From: Oscheius dolichura
Taxonomy: Eukaryota > Nematoda > Chromadorea > Rhabditida > Rhabditidae
Length of the DNA: 64,000 nucleotides
NCBI GenBank assembly: GCA_932521035.1
Contig: OW051497.1
Coordinates: 1,984,001 to 2,048,000, forward strand
Direction: 5' to 3'
This document shows positions 44,390 to 55,697 of this stretch, one piece after another. How positions within the stretch are numbered: the first letter of the stretch is position 1; each line of letters starts with the position of its first letter. A program made the translations under genes and the position numbers. The notes below the pieces were generated by a model. It searched no databases, was not told where the DNA came from, and was given only the letters and a program-made list of their open reading frames with translations.

Positions 44390-45560
44390 GTTCGAAATCA
44401 GGGCTGTGCGGGGACGGGGGTTTTCCAAGCCGGGACGGGAACGGGACGAGCCAAAACGGCCACTCCCAGTTCCCGGCCTCCGTTCCCTAGGTCCGGGACG
44501 GGATTCCCGCACAGCCCCGCACAGGGCTGACCTCCTATTCCGGGAATACCGCACTATCGGCCTTTTCAAATGATAAAAGCAGTACCAGGGCGCCTTTTGA
44601 CCATTTAGGCGCATGTAGGGATAGGGCAATCCTGCCTGGTTTGCTTTCAAGCACCTCTGCTTACCCAATCCTTGTTATTCTCCTTTTGCCCCTTCTGTGA
44701 ACTTTGGTTTTTCACCTATGACTCAGATATAGTCCTATTTTGCAAAATCTCACGTGATTTCCCCATCCCCTGTCCCCCGACTGTTTTGTGTTTACAGTTT
44801 TTCTCATCCCCCACCCACGACTGTTAGCCCCTCCCCTTATCGGCCGATGCCCCCAAATGAGTCATTTTTATCTCGAAATTTCTACCAGAACGTCGCTTTC
44901 ACTTTCTCTCTGATAAAAAGATTTATTTCAGTAACTTGTCTAACGATGTCTGACAACAAGGCCCCTGTCTCTCAGGAGAAGCTCTCCCCCGTTTCCGCCG
45001 AGAAGTCTGTCCTCACTCCAATTGGATCGCCTGAAGCCGAGAACAAGTCCAACGTAAGTTCCATTTTCTTTGAACAATGCCGGTTTGAAGCCGTGAGGGG
45101 AGGGGACGGGAACGGAGTCCGGTCGGGACGCAACATGGGTGGGTGGGACTGGGGTCCTTGAGACCCGGACGAGATTGCGACAGGACGCAACAGGAGTGGG
45201 CGAGACTGGTGCCTATGAGACCGGCACGACATCGGGACGCAACAGGGGTGCCCGGGACTGGGGTCTTTGACACCGGGGCGGCAACGGAACGGGACTGGAC
45301 CTCCATCAAAAATTTCCGCGCTGGAATCTGGGTTCGAGATTTTATGACCGGGACGTGACCGGGACGGAAATTCCGTCACGAAATTTCCCGGGTTTTCGGG
45401 ACGGGGTCGGGAATCCCGCCCACCGCTGGAGTGCAACACTCAAAAAATTCCCCGGGACGGCATCAAGACGAAACCAAAGCGCATTTCCGAAGACCGGGAC
45501 AGGATCGGGAAATCTCTCCGGGAAAATTTCAGTTTCCGGAATGGGATCACAAATCTCGAC
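44390..45560. repeat. Degenerate CGGGAC-type GC-rich repeat
   Basis: Two clusters (44395-44530 and 45090-45560) made of variants of CGGGACGGGA and its complement. The second lies inside intron 1 of the calponin-homology gene and accounts for that intron being 760 bp, far longer than the other introns in this window. Confidence 0.7.
44728..44805 (+). promoter_or_regulatory. Upstream block of CH gene with E-box palindrome
   Basis: TCACGTGA at 44751-44758, followed by a C-rich tract and TGTTTACAG. It lies 190 bp upstream of the start codon and is duplicated at 42595. A TTTATTTCAG acceptor ends at 44930, 15 bp before the ATG, which fits spliced-leader addition. Confidence 0.4.
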
Positions 45561-47165
45561 CCGTCCAGTATGGCATCCGTTTGTTTGGTTGTCTGCGCGT
45601 TGGGCAAACCGTTAGCGAAGGAACACGGCGAGAAAGGTCGCGGGCTCGATTACGGCTGCGGTCAAATCTTTTGCTTTTTATTCTTTGTTTCTTTTATAAT
45701 TTTCTTGTGAAGCTAAAGCGTTCTTCGCTAAGTAATCTGATTGCAGTAGGCCACGATCAAAAAATGGTTTTTTGACTACTCATTTGCCTTAAAACAAGCC
45801 GTTTTGTTTTCAGGTCAACCTCGCTCCCGCTTCCGGAGACGAGACCATCACCGAAGCTGGTGTAGCCGCTCTCGCGAAGAGTGATGTCAATGCTGATGTC
45901 AAGGCCGAAGAAAAGCCTGCTTCCCTCTTCAAGAAGCGCTTCGCCCTGTGGGGAAAGACCCAAGACCAGAAGGAGCTCGTGAAGCTGCACGAGGCAGCCT
46001 CTGTCGATCCCCGAACTGACATTGTTGCCTGGATCTCCCAGCAGATCCCTGGCGCCGTTCACAAGGTATTCCATTATCTCTTTGTTACATAAACTGTTCA
46101 GTTGAACTACCATGTCCTGCTCTGGGTCCAACAGACCCTCACCGCTGATGATGAGAGCGCCCTTGTTGTTCTCCCCGGAAAAGACGGCCAGGTCACCCGC
46201 AACCAGTTCCTGAGTTTTCTGCGCGATGGAGCTCTTCTGGTCAAGCTGGCTAAAAAGCTCCAGGTTTGTATTTCCGTTTTATTAATAAAGGGAATTATTT
46301 GCTTTCAGCCTGGCGCTCTCGATGTTGATGCCATCGAAGAGGGAACTTCTCCAAGCAAGGAGAAGGAGGCTCAGATCCAGAGCCTGGAGAAGTTCGCCAT
46401 CTGGGCCCATCACGCCCTCGAGCTGGACGGTGGCAACTGTATGGGTGCAGCGGACCTTCTCGAGAAGGGAAAAGCCGGCTACCCGGCTGTCTTCGAGACC
46501 CTCTGGAACTTGGGTATCTGCGCCGAGCCTAAGTTTGGAAAGGCCGGACTCGATGTGGACGCTGTCGTAGCCGATGCCAACAGCGCCGTCCAAACTACCA
46601 TTGTTGACACGCTCACGTCCTTCTTCAAGGTAATTTTTTTAAGCAAAAGGGAGCAATTAAGCTCATTGGCGGGTATTCTTTTATTATTTGCGTTGTTTTT
46701 GTGCACTTTAGAAGAGAAACACCTTGGCAAACGTGGACAGAAAGTGCTGCCATATATAAATATCGGGGAAGGGGGTGTTGAGCTGTCCAAATCAATGCGA
46801 TCAGGGCGTTTATGGTGGGAACATATGGGAACGGCGCCTCAACAGCGCACACATTTGAGGATGCCCGCGTATCTTTCCGATTGTAATTTCTCTTCTTTCA
46901 GCGTCCCAGTCGTTCCGTCGTTGAGGCTCCTGCCGAGGAAAAGACCGAAGGCAAGAGCAAGGCCCTTCCCGCTGAGAAGCAGGCCGCTCTGTTCGTTGTC
47001 GTCGACAAGAAGATCGAGAAGGCCGAGTACACTCTCTCCCCTACCGCTGAGGCTACCGATGGGCACGCTCCTGCCGTCGATGCTGGAGCCCAGAACGGTG
47101 GCGGCGAGAAGCCTGTTGCCAAGGCCGACAACAAGGCCGAAGCCAAGGCTGATGGTCTTCACTAA
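44946..47165 (+). CDS. Calponin-homology domain protein, 368 aa
   Basis: Five exons join in phase 0: 44946-45053, 45814-46065, 46102-46263, 46309-46629 and 46902-47165 (TAA). The AATAAA signal is at 47343. The first 75 residues are acidic and disordered. Residues about 105-270 form a single calponin-homology domain, an actin- or cytoskeleton-binding fold: DIVAWISQQIPGAVHK, FLSFLRDGALLVKLAKKLQP, LEKFAIWAHHALELDG and YPAVFETLWNLGICAEPKFG, matching the usual DG-L-C-L, F and V-TL--LG pattern. The tail is Ala/Lys/Glu-rich and low in complexity. Codons are strongly biased to C/G-ending forms (AAG, CTC, GCC), unlike neighbouring genes, which suggests high expression. It is most like calponin/transgelin relatives, but no calponin repeat is visible. 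Intron 1 carries repeats and a SINE. Confidence 0.85.
45588..45692 (+). repeat. tRNA-like SINE within CH-gene intron 1
   Basis: Body GTTAGCGAAGGAACACGGCG with B-box-like GGTCGCGGGCTCGATTACG, then GTCAAATCTTTTGCTTTTT. The tail is shared with copies at 36680 and 42004 (minus). Confidence 0.6.
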
Positions 47166-48120
47166 GACCTTCTGTTAAACTGTGAGTCCTTCGCCTTCAT
47201 TTTAGCTGAGGCTGGCAATCTTTCAATGGGGCTTTCCCTAACTTTTACATTTTCAGGCCTTCTCGATTTCTGTAAACACCGTTCCTTCCATATAACCACA
47301 CCTAATATATATCTGTAAGATTTTCTATGATGTTAAGCTTGTAATAAAGAACCCTTTTGGTTAAAAAACAACACGATTTCTGCACTAAAAGGGCAGGAGA
47401 ATGCCAAGAAAGCGCCTCTCTGTGTCTCCCGCGCCTAGATGTTTTGATACCGCTGGCAGCGGCGAGAGTGCACTTGCACCCGCCCGTCCACCAATGATTT
47501 TAAATTCCTATTTTCTGGTGGGGGCTTGCAGAAATAGAAAACTCGTTGTCAGCTCTGCATTAGATTACCGTGGAGCCCAGTAGAACAGAAAATGGGTTGA
47601 GCATACGATGTCTTCACCGTAAAAAGATAAAACCTGTTTCTCGGTGAAAATAGCCCGTAAAATGGGGAAACGCAGAGGCCGCCTAAGTTCAAAATTGTGT
47701 TTTAACAGGGAAGATGTGAACAAAAAAGAAAAGTTTTTAGGCAGTAGCGCCGTTTGGACCTAGACTTTCTGAATATCTAAAAACATTCATTTAATCGCTT
47801 CAGCTTTGTAGTACAGTAACGGGCTAACGATCTATTTTGTAATTTCAAGCTCTACAAACAGAGCTATCAAAGTAGCATGAATATCAGATCAAGTCTTAAT
47901 CATAACGACTCCATCAGAAAAACTTTTAGTTTAAAATAGTCATCCCCAAGTTAGCAAGGGCCGTTCATTCACAAAATTCCCAGCTTTCTTTGGGAAGCGG
48001 TAACTCTTGTAGAAGCAACAATTTCTGGAATATTCTTTACGTTCCCTAATTCCCAAATGAAAATTTCCAATCCATCCAAATTTGGGCTAATTTGAGCTGT
48101 CCTAGCGGGAGTTGTGAAAA
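47166..48120. other. Intergenic, nothing recognised
   Basis: Contains the 3' end of the CH gene. No further gene is supported. Confidence 0.5.
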
Positions 48121-48840
48121 GGTGTGAAATTTACAACACCCAAAAGTTGCAATGCCGTTGCCTGCCTGGGCGGGCGGGCGGCCGCGGGGCGGGTGGTCGA
48201 CTCCAAGGACTCTCTTTTGTCGAGAAATGCAGGCTGCATTGCAGACTTCTCTTTTGATTCATTTGTAGGAGTTCTCAATTTCCAAAAAGTGTTGTTTTTT
48301 AAGGAAAAATAGGGCAACGAGCCTCCTCTCTCTTAAAAGGTTCTCTACAAAAACGATTCCGATCTTCGATGGTAATGATTTTTTTGCAAAGACAGAAAAA
48401 TCATAAGAATTTCTATAGTACTTCGTAAGTTATGAATCCTACACGTTCAGATAGGGGAAAAGCGTGGCTTCAACATAAAATTATCCGAAAAAATCACAAA
48501 ATTTCCCCCTCCGAGTTACTGTCCTTCAAAGTCCAGAAAATACAAAAATTTATAACTTGTGTAAAAGAACAGTTTTCGAACTGTCCAGTTGTCGAAAGGA
48601 AGATAGCATCGAAGTGTAGCTGACACCAAATTTGCGCTGAATTAGCTCTTCCCCCTTTCGAGAAATAACTGTCGGGAGTTTCGGACCTCCCATTGCAGCA
48701 CCTCTCCGTCGGGAGTACACTTTCTCTCCACCCGTGGGAAACAGCATGTGACTGGCCGGGGGGCGCACTGACTTCGCGCACCCAGTGCGGGCGGCAGCTG
48801 GCCGATTCTAGTGCAGGCGGCGGGAGACCTTATCTCCCTC
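48121..48840 (+). repeat. Distant member of the 21-24 kb repeat family
   Basis: Same order of blocks as the array: GTTGCAATGCCGTTGCCTGCC, then ACGATTCCGATCTTCGATGG followed by a T-rich stretch, then AACTGTCGGGAG with C/T-rich GC blocks (TCTCTCC, CCCTC). Identity is low, so this is an old copy. Confidence 0.5.
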
Positions 48841-49289
48841 TCTTTCTTTCTCTTGGGCAAGAGAAAAACGCGCATAATGCTTGAGACACTATTTTACACA
48901 TTTTCGCAGTTTCTGCCCTGGGAAATTGTCTTTTCCCTGCGGGAACGAGAGGTAAAGCGCTTCCGGGCCAAAGAGGAATTTGTGGTTGTTATTTCCTGAT
49001 TTGCAAAGTTTTTTCAACAGTCAGGTTCAAAATGTCTTCCTTCTCTTTGAAAATGGTATGTGTTCCTTTTGTAAACGTCGTGGTCAGTGTAAAACTGCAG
49101 AAAAACAAGTAACACATGCGTTCGCAGAACCTTCGAGGAGAAGGTGGCGATTTTTGGCAGTTTCCAAGAGAACGATACAATACGTTTTATTCATGATAAT
49201 ATTTTGTACAACCTAATCAGTTCTCCATATATTCATAGGAGTATTTATCATACTGAAATGGTTCACTGTTTTCTCGCCCAACTCCCACT
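48841..49289. other. Intergenic; one possible tiny first exon
   Basis: On the + strand 49031-49054 reads MSSFSLKM before a donor (GTATGT) and 49127 onward reads NLRGEGGDFWQFPRERYN after TTCGCAG, stopping at a TGA. This is too short to call. Confidence 0.35.
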
Positions 49290-49870
49290 TCATCTCCTCT
49301 TTCGGGGCAACCATAATATCTATTTATTCGATAGACATCCACAGGACTCAGCTTCTCTCCACCGCCCATGTTCTTGACCGGCTGGGTAGGGATAAGAGTT
49401 TGTCTGCCCTCCTAAAAGAATTTTTCATTTTTTTTTCTTCAAGCATTTCACTAACTTCAATATATAAGGAAATTACGATGCCGAAGTCATTCTCGCGATA
49501 ATGCATGATAGAGTCGTAAGCATAGCGAGTATCCATTTGGGTTAGCTCGGTCCTTGAATATTTTTTAAAGTTATCGGCATCGCCATATTCTATGTTCATC
49601 CAGAAAACGATCGCATATCTGTCCCTATCCGGTCTATCTGAACAGGTTTCCTCGTATTTTTCAATTATATGCAGTTCTGTTGCGAGAAGCGCTAGAGTGA
49701 AGTCCAGGAAGGCTTCTGCTCTTCAAAATAACTAAAGCGGCCTGTTTAAAATGTGATGTTTGAGCTGTACTCACGAATGTCTCCCTCTGTCTTGAAGAAC
49801 ATGCTTTTAAGATCCGATATATCGTCATAAATCGGCTCTGGACCCGGTGTTGGGCTTTGCCACCATGGGA
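49290..49870 (-). pseudogene. Astacin pseudogene lacking the catalytic exons
   Basis: Minus-strand blocks match the 5-6.5 kb astacin in order: PIYDDISDLKSMFF with KTEGDI and donor (exon 1), a frame-shifted exon 2 start (CCTGGACTTCACTCTAGCG), then directly the exon 5 part DRPDRDRYAIVFW and DTRYAYDSIMHYREN, and exon 6 GGQTLIPTQPVKNMGGGEKL with INRYYGCPE. Missing are the rest of exon 2, all of exon 3 and exon 4 with HExxH. A deletion of catalytic exons plus a frameshift makes it non-functional as a protease. Confidence 0.8.
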
Positions 49871-50670
49871 ACCCCCATGGTAGCCTCCATGGGAAGCAAG
49901 ATGCTGATATGCACAGCAAAAATTAAAGAATATTGGTGTAGAACATAGGTAAAGGGTCGGGAACCTTTACCGACTGACACTGAATGAAGGAGACATGTGA
50001 TAGGGGTCAGGAGAGAAAACATGTCTGCCAGCTGAACAGTTCAACTATTGTATAAAGTCTGAACCTTGTTTTCCTTTGTTTCCTTCCTTGAAATACTAGA
50101 AGGATCAGATTTTGCCCCCCACACTTAGGTTAACAGGCACTTTATGTGCAAAGTGGCGAGGTGAGATTGATTTAGAACGGTAGTTTTTCATAGAGAGGCA
50201 GCTAGTGCAGCAGTATCAGAGAAGATTGCGATCGGGAAACTGTTTAGAAACCACCCAGTGGAAGTATCAGAAGAGCTACGGGTGGAACAGAAGCACCGGC
50301 GGGCATATTTGGCGAGCGGGTGGAGATATTTACGAGAAACAACATACCATGCAATTCTCCAGGTGAAAAACTTTTCGTTTCTCTACAAACTTCTGGAGGA
50401 AACTCTGTGGTTTCACCTTGGTGCCCTCATAAGCAGATATGACCTCCCGAACTGCTAGACAGGTTGAGAAAATCTGACAGAAATGACATTGTCATGGGAA
50501 AAGATGTTTAAATATGTTTGAATACCTTTTTTGAGTCTAGCTAATGTCTGAAGACGGCTACAGCAGTCAGGTAGGCAATCTCGAAAATTACAGATGAAGC
50601 ATAAAAAAGAGCCCCTGGAAAGTCTCTCCTTCTCAGGATAAGATTTAGCAGGAAAAATTAGACAGACTTG
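49871..50670. other. Intergenic; one coding-like segment
   Basis: On the + strand 50211-50361 reads KIAIGKLFRNHPVEVSEEL and continues basic (VEQKHRRAYLASGWRY) to a donor-like GTGAAA. It does not join in phase to the gene at 50671, so it is left unassigned. Confidence 0.35.
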
Positions 50671-52377
50671 ATGAATATGCGTGTCGTGCGCATTTCTGCA
50701 GTCCTGTATGCAATTGCAGGTATCATCCTCCTGCACGTGGGGAATCCAATCCCGAAAGGGTCTGGTAACTAATTGCTAATTCCCAGGTACTCTAAAAACG
50801 AATTCAGTTCTCAATACGAACGAGTGGAAGCTAAATGCCCCGCCCTATATACTTTCGGACGTGGAAGACGCTATGATACTCCCAGAATAAAAAGTTCCGA
50901 GCTCAAAATCCATGTGGTCCCATATTGCTCCAGCGCATTGCAAATAGAGCGCAACTTCTATTTGGCCCTGAATACCAACTTTGCACTCAGACATTACTTT
51001 CATGTGATTTTCTCAGATATAGGGTGAAAAATTCTGAAAATATCAATGGTAATAAACGCGAGGCCTATTATTTTCATTTGGTAGCAAAAAAATTGCATAA
51101 TTTGTTTGATCGTAGGAAGCAACGCGGTCGCAACTGCGGTCCAAGCGCAGCCGGGCAAATAACCTCTTCGAGCATTTCAAAGAACTATTTTAATTTTTAA
51201 TGAAGTTTCTAGGTTAGAATAGTCAGAAAACTCGGATTTGCCGTAGTTAATACAAACTAACAAATTTTTTAGCTTACTAGCGAGAAGATCGGGACTCTTT
51301 TGATTACCTGCATCAAAAAAGCGTTTCTATTACTGTATATAAGGTTAAATATGCTTTTATTGCTCTCTTTCCACTTGAAACTCAAATTATAGTTCATTTG
51401 AAATAATGAAAACAATTATAAGCACAACGACAAGGTATTTCTAGGAACAAAATTCAAAAAATATGAAGTAAAGGCAATTTTGGGTCGCTATGATACTCCC
51501 AGAGTCTTTCGTCATGCACTCGGACGGCTTCATTCTTGTTGATGTACTTCTCAAATCTGTGTCATTCCGACCCCTTCAAGGTGAAGTATATGCCCTCGAA
51601 AGTACCATTACGGTTAGTTTTTAAACTACTTTTCAAGGGTAGATTTTTGAGAAAAGGCAGTTTGCCGAGTCTTTGAAGCAACACATAGATTAACAGTCAG
51701 GTTGAAGGCCTTTACCGGTTCACATCGGACCCTCCCCTTCATCTCCATTCTTCTGCACTTTCCTCAAAAACCGCTTCTCTTTTAAACTTTAAGGGCAAGC
51801 CCCCCAGGGTATTGGTCCTAGCCAACAGCAGCCTATCGAAAAGATGTTGGGGGTCAGACAATTCGGGGGCGACAGACGGCGGGTGAGAAGGCGTGGGTAA
51901 GCTATGGGATAGGCACTCAGTGGTGAGAAAGATGAAATTAGGATCAATATTCAAGGCAAATATCTAAACAATCATGATTGTTTAGGCCCACGTTGGAAAA
52001 GGGGATCTCCTCAAAGGGAAAATTAGCCGTCACAACTACGTGAAGGATATTCAGGAGATCTTTCCTACTCAAATAATGATCAAAATAAGCCGACTTGGTT
52101 CCAACGCGTAAGTCACAAACCCCGCATTCCAAACACAATATTTTTTAGCTCTCTTGAAATCCCGCCAGTGGCCGCTGTATTCCTTTTCAAAGTTTCTGAT
52201 TCGCCAAACTCTCCTGTGCTTTTTCTGCGTGCAAAAAGAAGCTTCGTGCTCAGCTTTAAGAGCGGAACCAAGCTCACCATTGGAGAGGACACGTTCGTCG
52301 TCACCCAAGATGGGAAATCTCTGCCTGCTTCAAAAATTCTCGATAACATGGATGAGAAGTCGATCAGCGTTCTGTAA
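50671..52377 (+). CDS. Paralogue of the 13-kb small protein, interrupted by an insertion
   Basis: Exons 50671-50764, 50787-51612, 51986-52107 and 52149-52377. Exon 2 contains a 617-bp insertion (50887-51503). Ignoring the insertion, the phases (1, 0, 2) and the last three introns equal those of the 12.7-13.8 kb gene, and the coding part would be 217 residues. It begins with a signal peptide or anchor (VVRISAVLYAIAGIILLHVG). Shared blocks with the paralogue are APPYILSDVEDAMILPE against AQPYSVVGEAEALLVPE, EIPPVAAVFLFK against ESPPVTAIFTYK, and TVVTQDGK-like VTQDGKSL against LSPDGKL. With the insertion present the frame meets a stop (GAA TAA) straight after the first repeat copy, so this allele is probably inactive unless the insert is spliced out. 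Function unknown. Confidence 0.7.
50887..51503. mobile_element. 617-bp insertion with 18-bp target duplication
   Basis: CGCTATGATACTCCCAGA occurs at 50869-50886 and again at 51486-51503. Removing one copy and the DNA between them restores an open exon that aligns with the paralogue. The insert is AT-rich, encodes nothing evident, and shows neither terminal inverted repeats nor a long poly-A. A target duplication this long is usual for non-LTR retroelements (target-primed reverse transcription), not for DNA transposons. Confidence 0.75.
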
Positions 52378-52868
52378 AGTGATGCAATGAACCTTTTGTG
52401 ACGATATCTTTGATTTCTCGACGGGATGGAGTCTTTTGATCTTGAAATCCAGAGGGGGGTGTCCCATAAGTGAGAATTCTGAGGTTCTTCCAGCCATGTT
52501 TTTGCTTTCCAATGTCTCGGCCCTGCAAGAAGAACGGGGAGACTCAGAGATATTTTCGTGAGCCAATGGTTTCAAAACATCGTGCCCTTCGGTTCACTGC
52601 CCCTCTTCTCCAGTCCATACCGACAGCTATCTTTTGAAGACTATTGTTTGCTTAGCCGAACATTTAAGTAAAGTGAGAACACGAGGGCCTAGTGAATGTC
52701 TCCCCCGCGGGGGAGCGCACCTTGCCCTTTCTGACATTTTGTTTACGAGTTGTTTCGTAAACAGAGCATCGGCTATTTTGACACCTATCTCCGCTCGCGT
52801 TCATTGATTTTCACCCGGTCTCTTCCTCTCTTCTTCCTATTTTCATTTGATCCCTTTCAGCTTGGAGG
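52378..52868. other. Intergenic
   Basis: No gene is recognised. The far end supplies a CCCTTTCAG acceptor 8 bp before the next ATG. Confidence 0.5.
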
Positions 52869-53285
52869 ATGGGAACCTTTCCCGACGCCGTCGTCTTTCT
52901 GAAGGAGACAATTTACTTTCAGTTCTCTTGGAAGCAGTTGGCCCCTCGCTATATTATTCTCGTCATTTGTTTCCTGCTTTGGAATGGAATGGTTAGTTCG
53001 TAAAAAGTTAGTGCAGCTCGCGTTTTCAGCCTGTGGACGCATTCTTCATGGATTATTGCCTTCTGTTCTTGGTTCTGATGCCAATCCTCTCCTACACCAG
53101 TTTGGCTACTGATTATCTGCTTGTTGAGGTGGAATTCGTGACTTACACAAGATGTGCATCCCTTTCAGATTATTGCCTGCCTCGGAAACCGTATCATTGA
53201 GATGTTCGGGTTTGAACCGGTCCTGGAAGCTGATGCCCTTCCTCTTTGGTGTGATCAGGCTGCAGAGGCTGACAAGAAGAAGTAG
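52869..53285 (+). CDS. Small multi-pass membrane protein, 112 aa
   Basis: Three exons join in phase 0: 52869-52991, 53030-53128 and 53169-53285 (TAG). Two hydrophobic helices are PRYIILVICFLLWNG and YCLLFLVLMPILSYTSL. A short amphipathic stretch (LLVEIIACLGNRIIEMFGF) follows, then an acidic and Lys tail (EAADKKK-like end, AAEADKKK). No signal peptide is evident, so the first helix may be a signal anchor. Family not recognised. The start sits eight bases after a TTTCAG acceptor. Confidence 0.6.
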
Positions 53286-53530
53286 CCACGCTGTGCTCCA
53301 GATCCCTGTGAATATTTGTGCTTTTACAATCTTCTGAGAATCTTTTATAAATTACAAGCAGAAGCATTGCTCTCTTCTATCCACAGAGCACCGTAAAAGT
53401 CGGAATTGACAGTACCGGTGCGGGGGTGCTCTCATCGGTTGACAGGTCACCATGGATGTTAATGGCCTTCGAACAAATCGATAGCAGAGTGTGGGGTCAG
53501 TGTTTCTTGGCACCCTTTCCATTCTGACTC

Positions 53531-54204
53531 ATGTGGTCGGCTAAATTTAATGTTACCTATCATCGTCCGTATTTCACGGCCTTACGAGTTATTGTGCTGG
53601 TTCTAGGAATCACAGAGGTGCCACAATTTCCTTTCTCCTACAGCATTAATATTTAGTTTCTCTTCTGGATTAGTTATACACGGCATGTTGGCTATGCAGA
53701 CCGTGCATCAGATTGTCTCATAATTGGATCCTTCATGGATTCCTTTCAATTTTTCGCTCTTATACCCGTCTCTGTAGAAATACTGGTAAGTCGCTTTGGA
53801 ATCCAATGATCACTTATAACAGATACATTTGTGGTCCCCAAGATGTGAAGACATGTTCAGGGATGACATAGCTCGCCCTTCAACCACACCCCTTCGATTT
53901 ACCCTGATCGTGAGCGCCATATTATTAGTATCTTTGCGGAGAGTTTAGGCGTTGTTTTTCCGTTTATCGTTTTTCATCGCTTACAAAACGAGAACTACAA
54001 GAGTGGATGATACCTATGGTCTTATACTATGCACGGGTAGGTTCTTCAATAACTCTGTCAAGAAATATTACAGGATCACTGGTTCTACAAATAAGCGGCT
54101 GTCTTATCTACGCATTTTTGCTGTACGAGTTTAAACGAGCTCGTCTAGCATGGGAACAACTGGAAAAACAAGAAGAAATCAACATTTATCTTACTTTTTA
54201 TTAA
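53531..54204 (+). CDS. Four-helix membrane protein, tandem copy 1, 173 aa
   Basis: Five exons join in phase: 53531-53617, 53657-53785, 53823-53909, 53949-54036 and 54074-54204 (TAA). Four predicted helices: FTALRVIVLVLGITEFLFWI, FMDSFQFFALIPVSVEIL, FTLIALFFRLSFFIAY and LQISGCLIYAFLLYEF. The C-terminal cytoplasmic-like tail FKRARLAWEQLEKQEEINIY is charged and probably helical. It resembles small nematode four-pass proteins in layout but has no motif I recognise. A close tandem duplicate follows at 55.0 kb. Confidence 0.75.
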
Positions 54205-55017
54205 ATCGGATAACCTATTTTGTTCCGTACATCGCTCGCAGCGCGGAGCTATTGGAAATGATGTGCCGTCGTGTCGCGTCCATGTTTGAAAGAATTTCGA
54301 CGCAGTGTGACGCTACGACCCTGCAAAGGCGCGCACTGCAGAAAAGGGGGTATAAAATATCGAAAATCTCCTCTAAAAATCGCCTCTAAAACGCTGTTTT
54401 TGGTATCAATCGATTAGTGTCGATGAGATACGTATAGCAATGCTAATATTACCCATATCGGAGCTGTTTTTCACAAGTTAGACTTGCACACAAATCTGTG
54501 CCTGGTGGATAAATTAGAATAAAAAAGCTAAAACTGGGACAAAAGCGGAAATCGACAGCGCTTCTCTTTTTATAAGCAAGTGAAACGGCAGACATTCCTA
54601 TTTGCAAGCAAATAAAAGAGCGCAATTATTATTTGAAAAAGTGGAACACGAAAAGTGTTGTGGTTAGGATTCTAGTTTCAAGGTTCAGTAATAGATCATG
54701 GGTTGAAAGTCCTTGGGCAATCAGGGAAATTCGTTTTATTGGAAAGTTTATCGAAGAAGACACTTTTTCAAATAATATTTGATTTATATTCAGCTCTTTT
54801 CGAAGCATTTCAAACTTAATCCCCCCTCCGAAGGCTCCCAAGGATTCCAAGGACGAGGATCAGATGAAGTAACTCAACGATCTGTAAAGTAAACTAATGC
54901 ATATTTTATGACGATATATATATATAAATTTTTATGCTTTAATAACTGTCAAATAAATCGATAACAGATAGCGGGATCGGAGATCATTGATTTTAGTCCA
55001 ATTCTAAGCTGCTACTT
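54205..55017. other. Spacer between tandem copies
   Basis: A minus-strand 73-codon frame at 54629-54850 and a plus-strand reading NLIPPPKAPKDSKDEDQMK after a TTCAG (54794-54871) are noted. The latter may be a relict last exon. Neither is called. Confidence 0.4.
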
Positions 55018-55697
55018 ATGTGGTCGGCAAAATTTAATGTTACACATCATCGTTCTTATTTCACCGTTCTACGAGTTGTTGTGCTGGTTCTAGGAATCGC
55101 AGAGGTGACGCTATTCCCATTCTGGAATATAGTGAGCATGAATATTTAGTTTCCCCTTTGGATTAGTTACACCCGATATGTTTCCGACAGACAGTCTATA
55201 TCAGAGGACCTCATACTTGGAACGCTAACAGATTTCTTTCAACTTGTCGCAGTTATTGTTTTTATCTTTGCAGAATTGTTGGTAAGCTACCGTGTGAACC
55301 TAAAGATATTTGTTACAGATCCATTTGTTTCTGCCAAGATGTGAAGACGCTTTCGGGAACGACGTCACTTATATCCAAGGCCTATCCTTTCCATTTTTCG
55401 CTATTGTGAGCACATAATTAGTACACTGAGCAGAATTTAGGCTTTGCTCTTCCGCTTGTTCTTTTTCGCCGTACACAAAGCAAATACAACAAATGCGGAC
55501 GATAACTACGGTCTTGTATTAAGCACAGGTTAGCGTTTCAATAATTATATCAACTAAAATGTATAGGATCACTGGTTCTGCAAATAAGCGGCTTTTTTAT
55601 TTACACCTTTTTGCTGTATGAATTTAAACGAGCTCGCCTAGCATGGAAACAACTGGAAAAACAAGAAGAAATCAACATTTATCTTAATTTTTACTGA
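55018..55697 (+). CDS. Four-helix membrane protein, tandem copy 2, 174 aa
   Basis: Exons 55018-55104, 55150-55281, 55319-55405, 55441-55528 and 55567-55697 (TGA), with the same phases as copy 1. The termini are almost identical to copy 1 (MWSAKFNVTHHR at the start; FKRARLAWKQLEKQEEINIY at the end). The central loops have diverged more (RQSISEDLILGTLTDF against RASDCLIIGSFMDSF). No frameshifts or early stops, so both copies look functional. Confidence 0.75.

Noticed and set aside
42800-45450. Several overlapping 60-150 codon frames on both strands
   Set aside because: They lie in GACGA- or CGGGAC-repeat DNA where stop codons are rare in all frames. They lack splice sites and natural composition.
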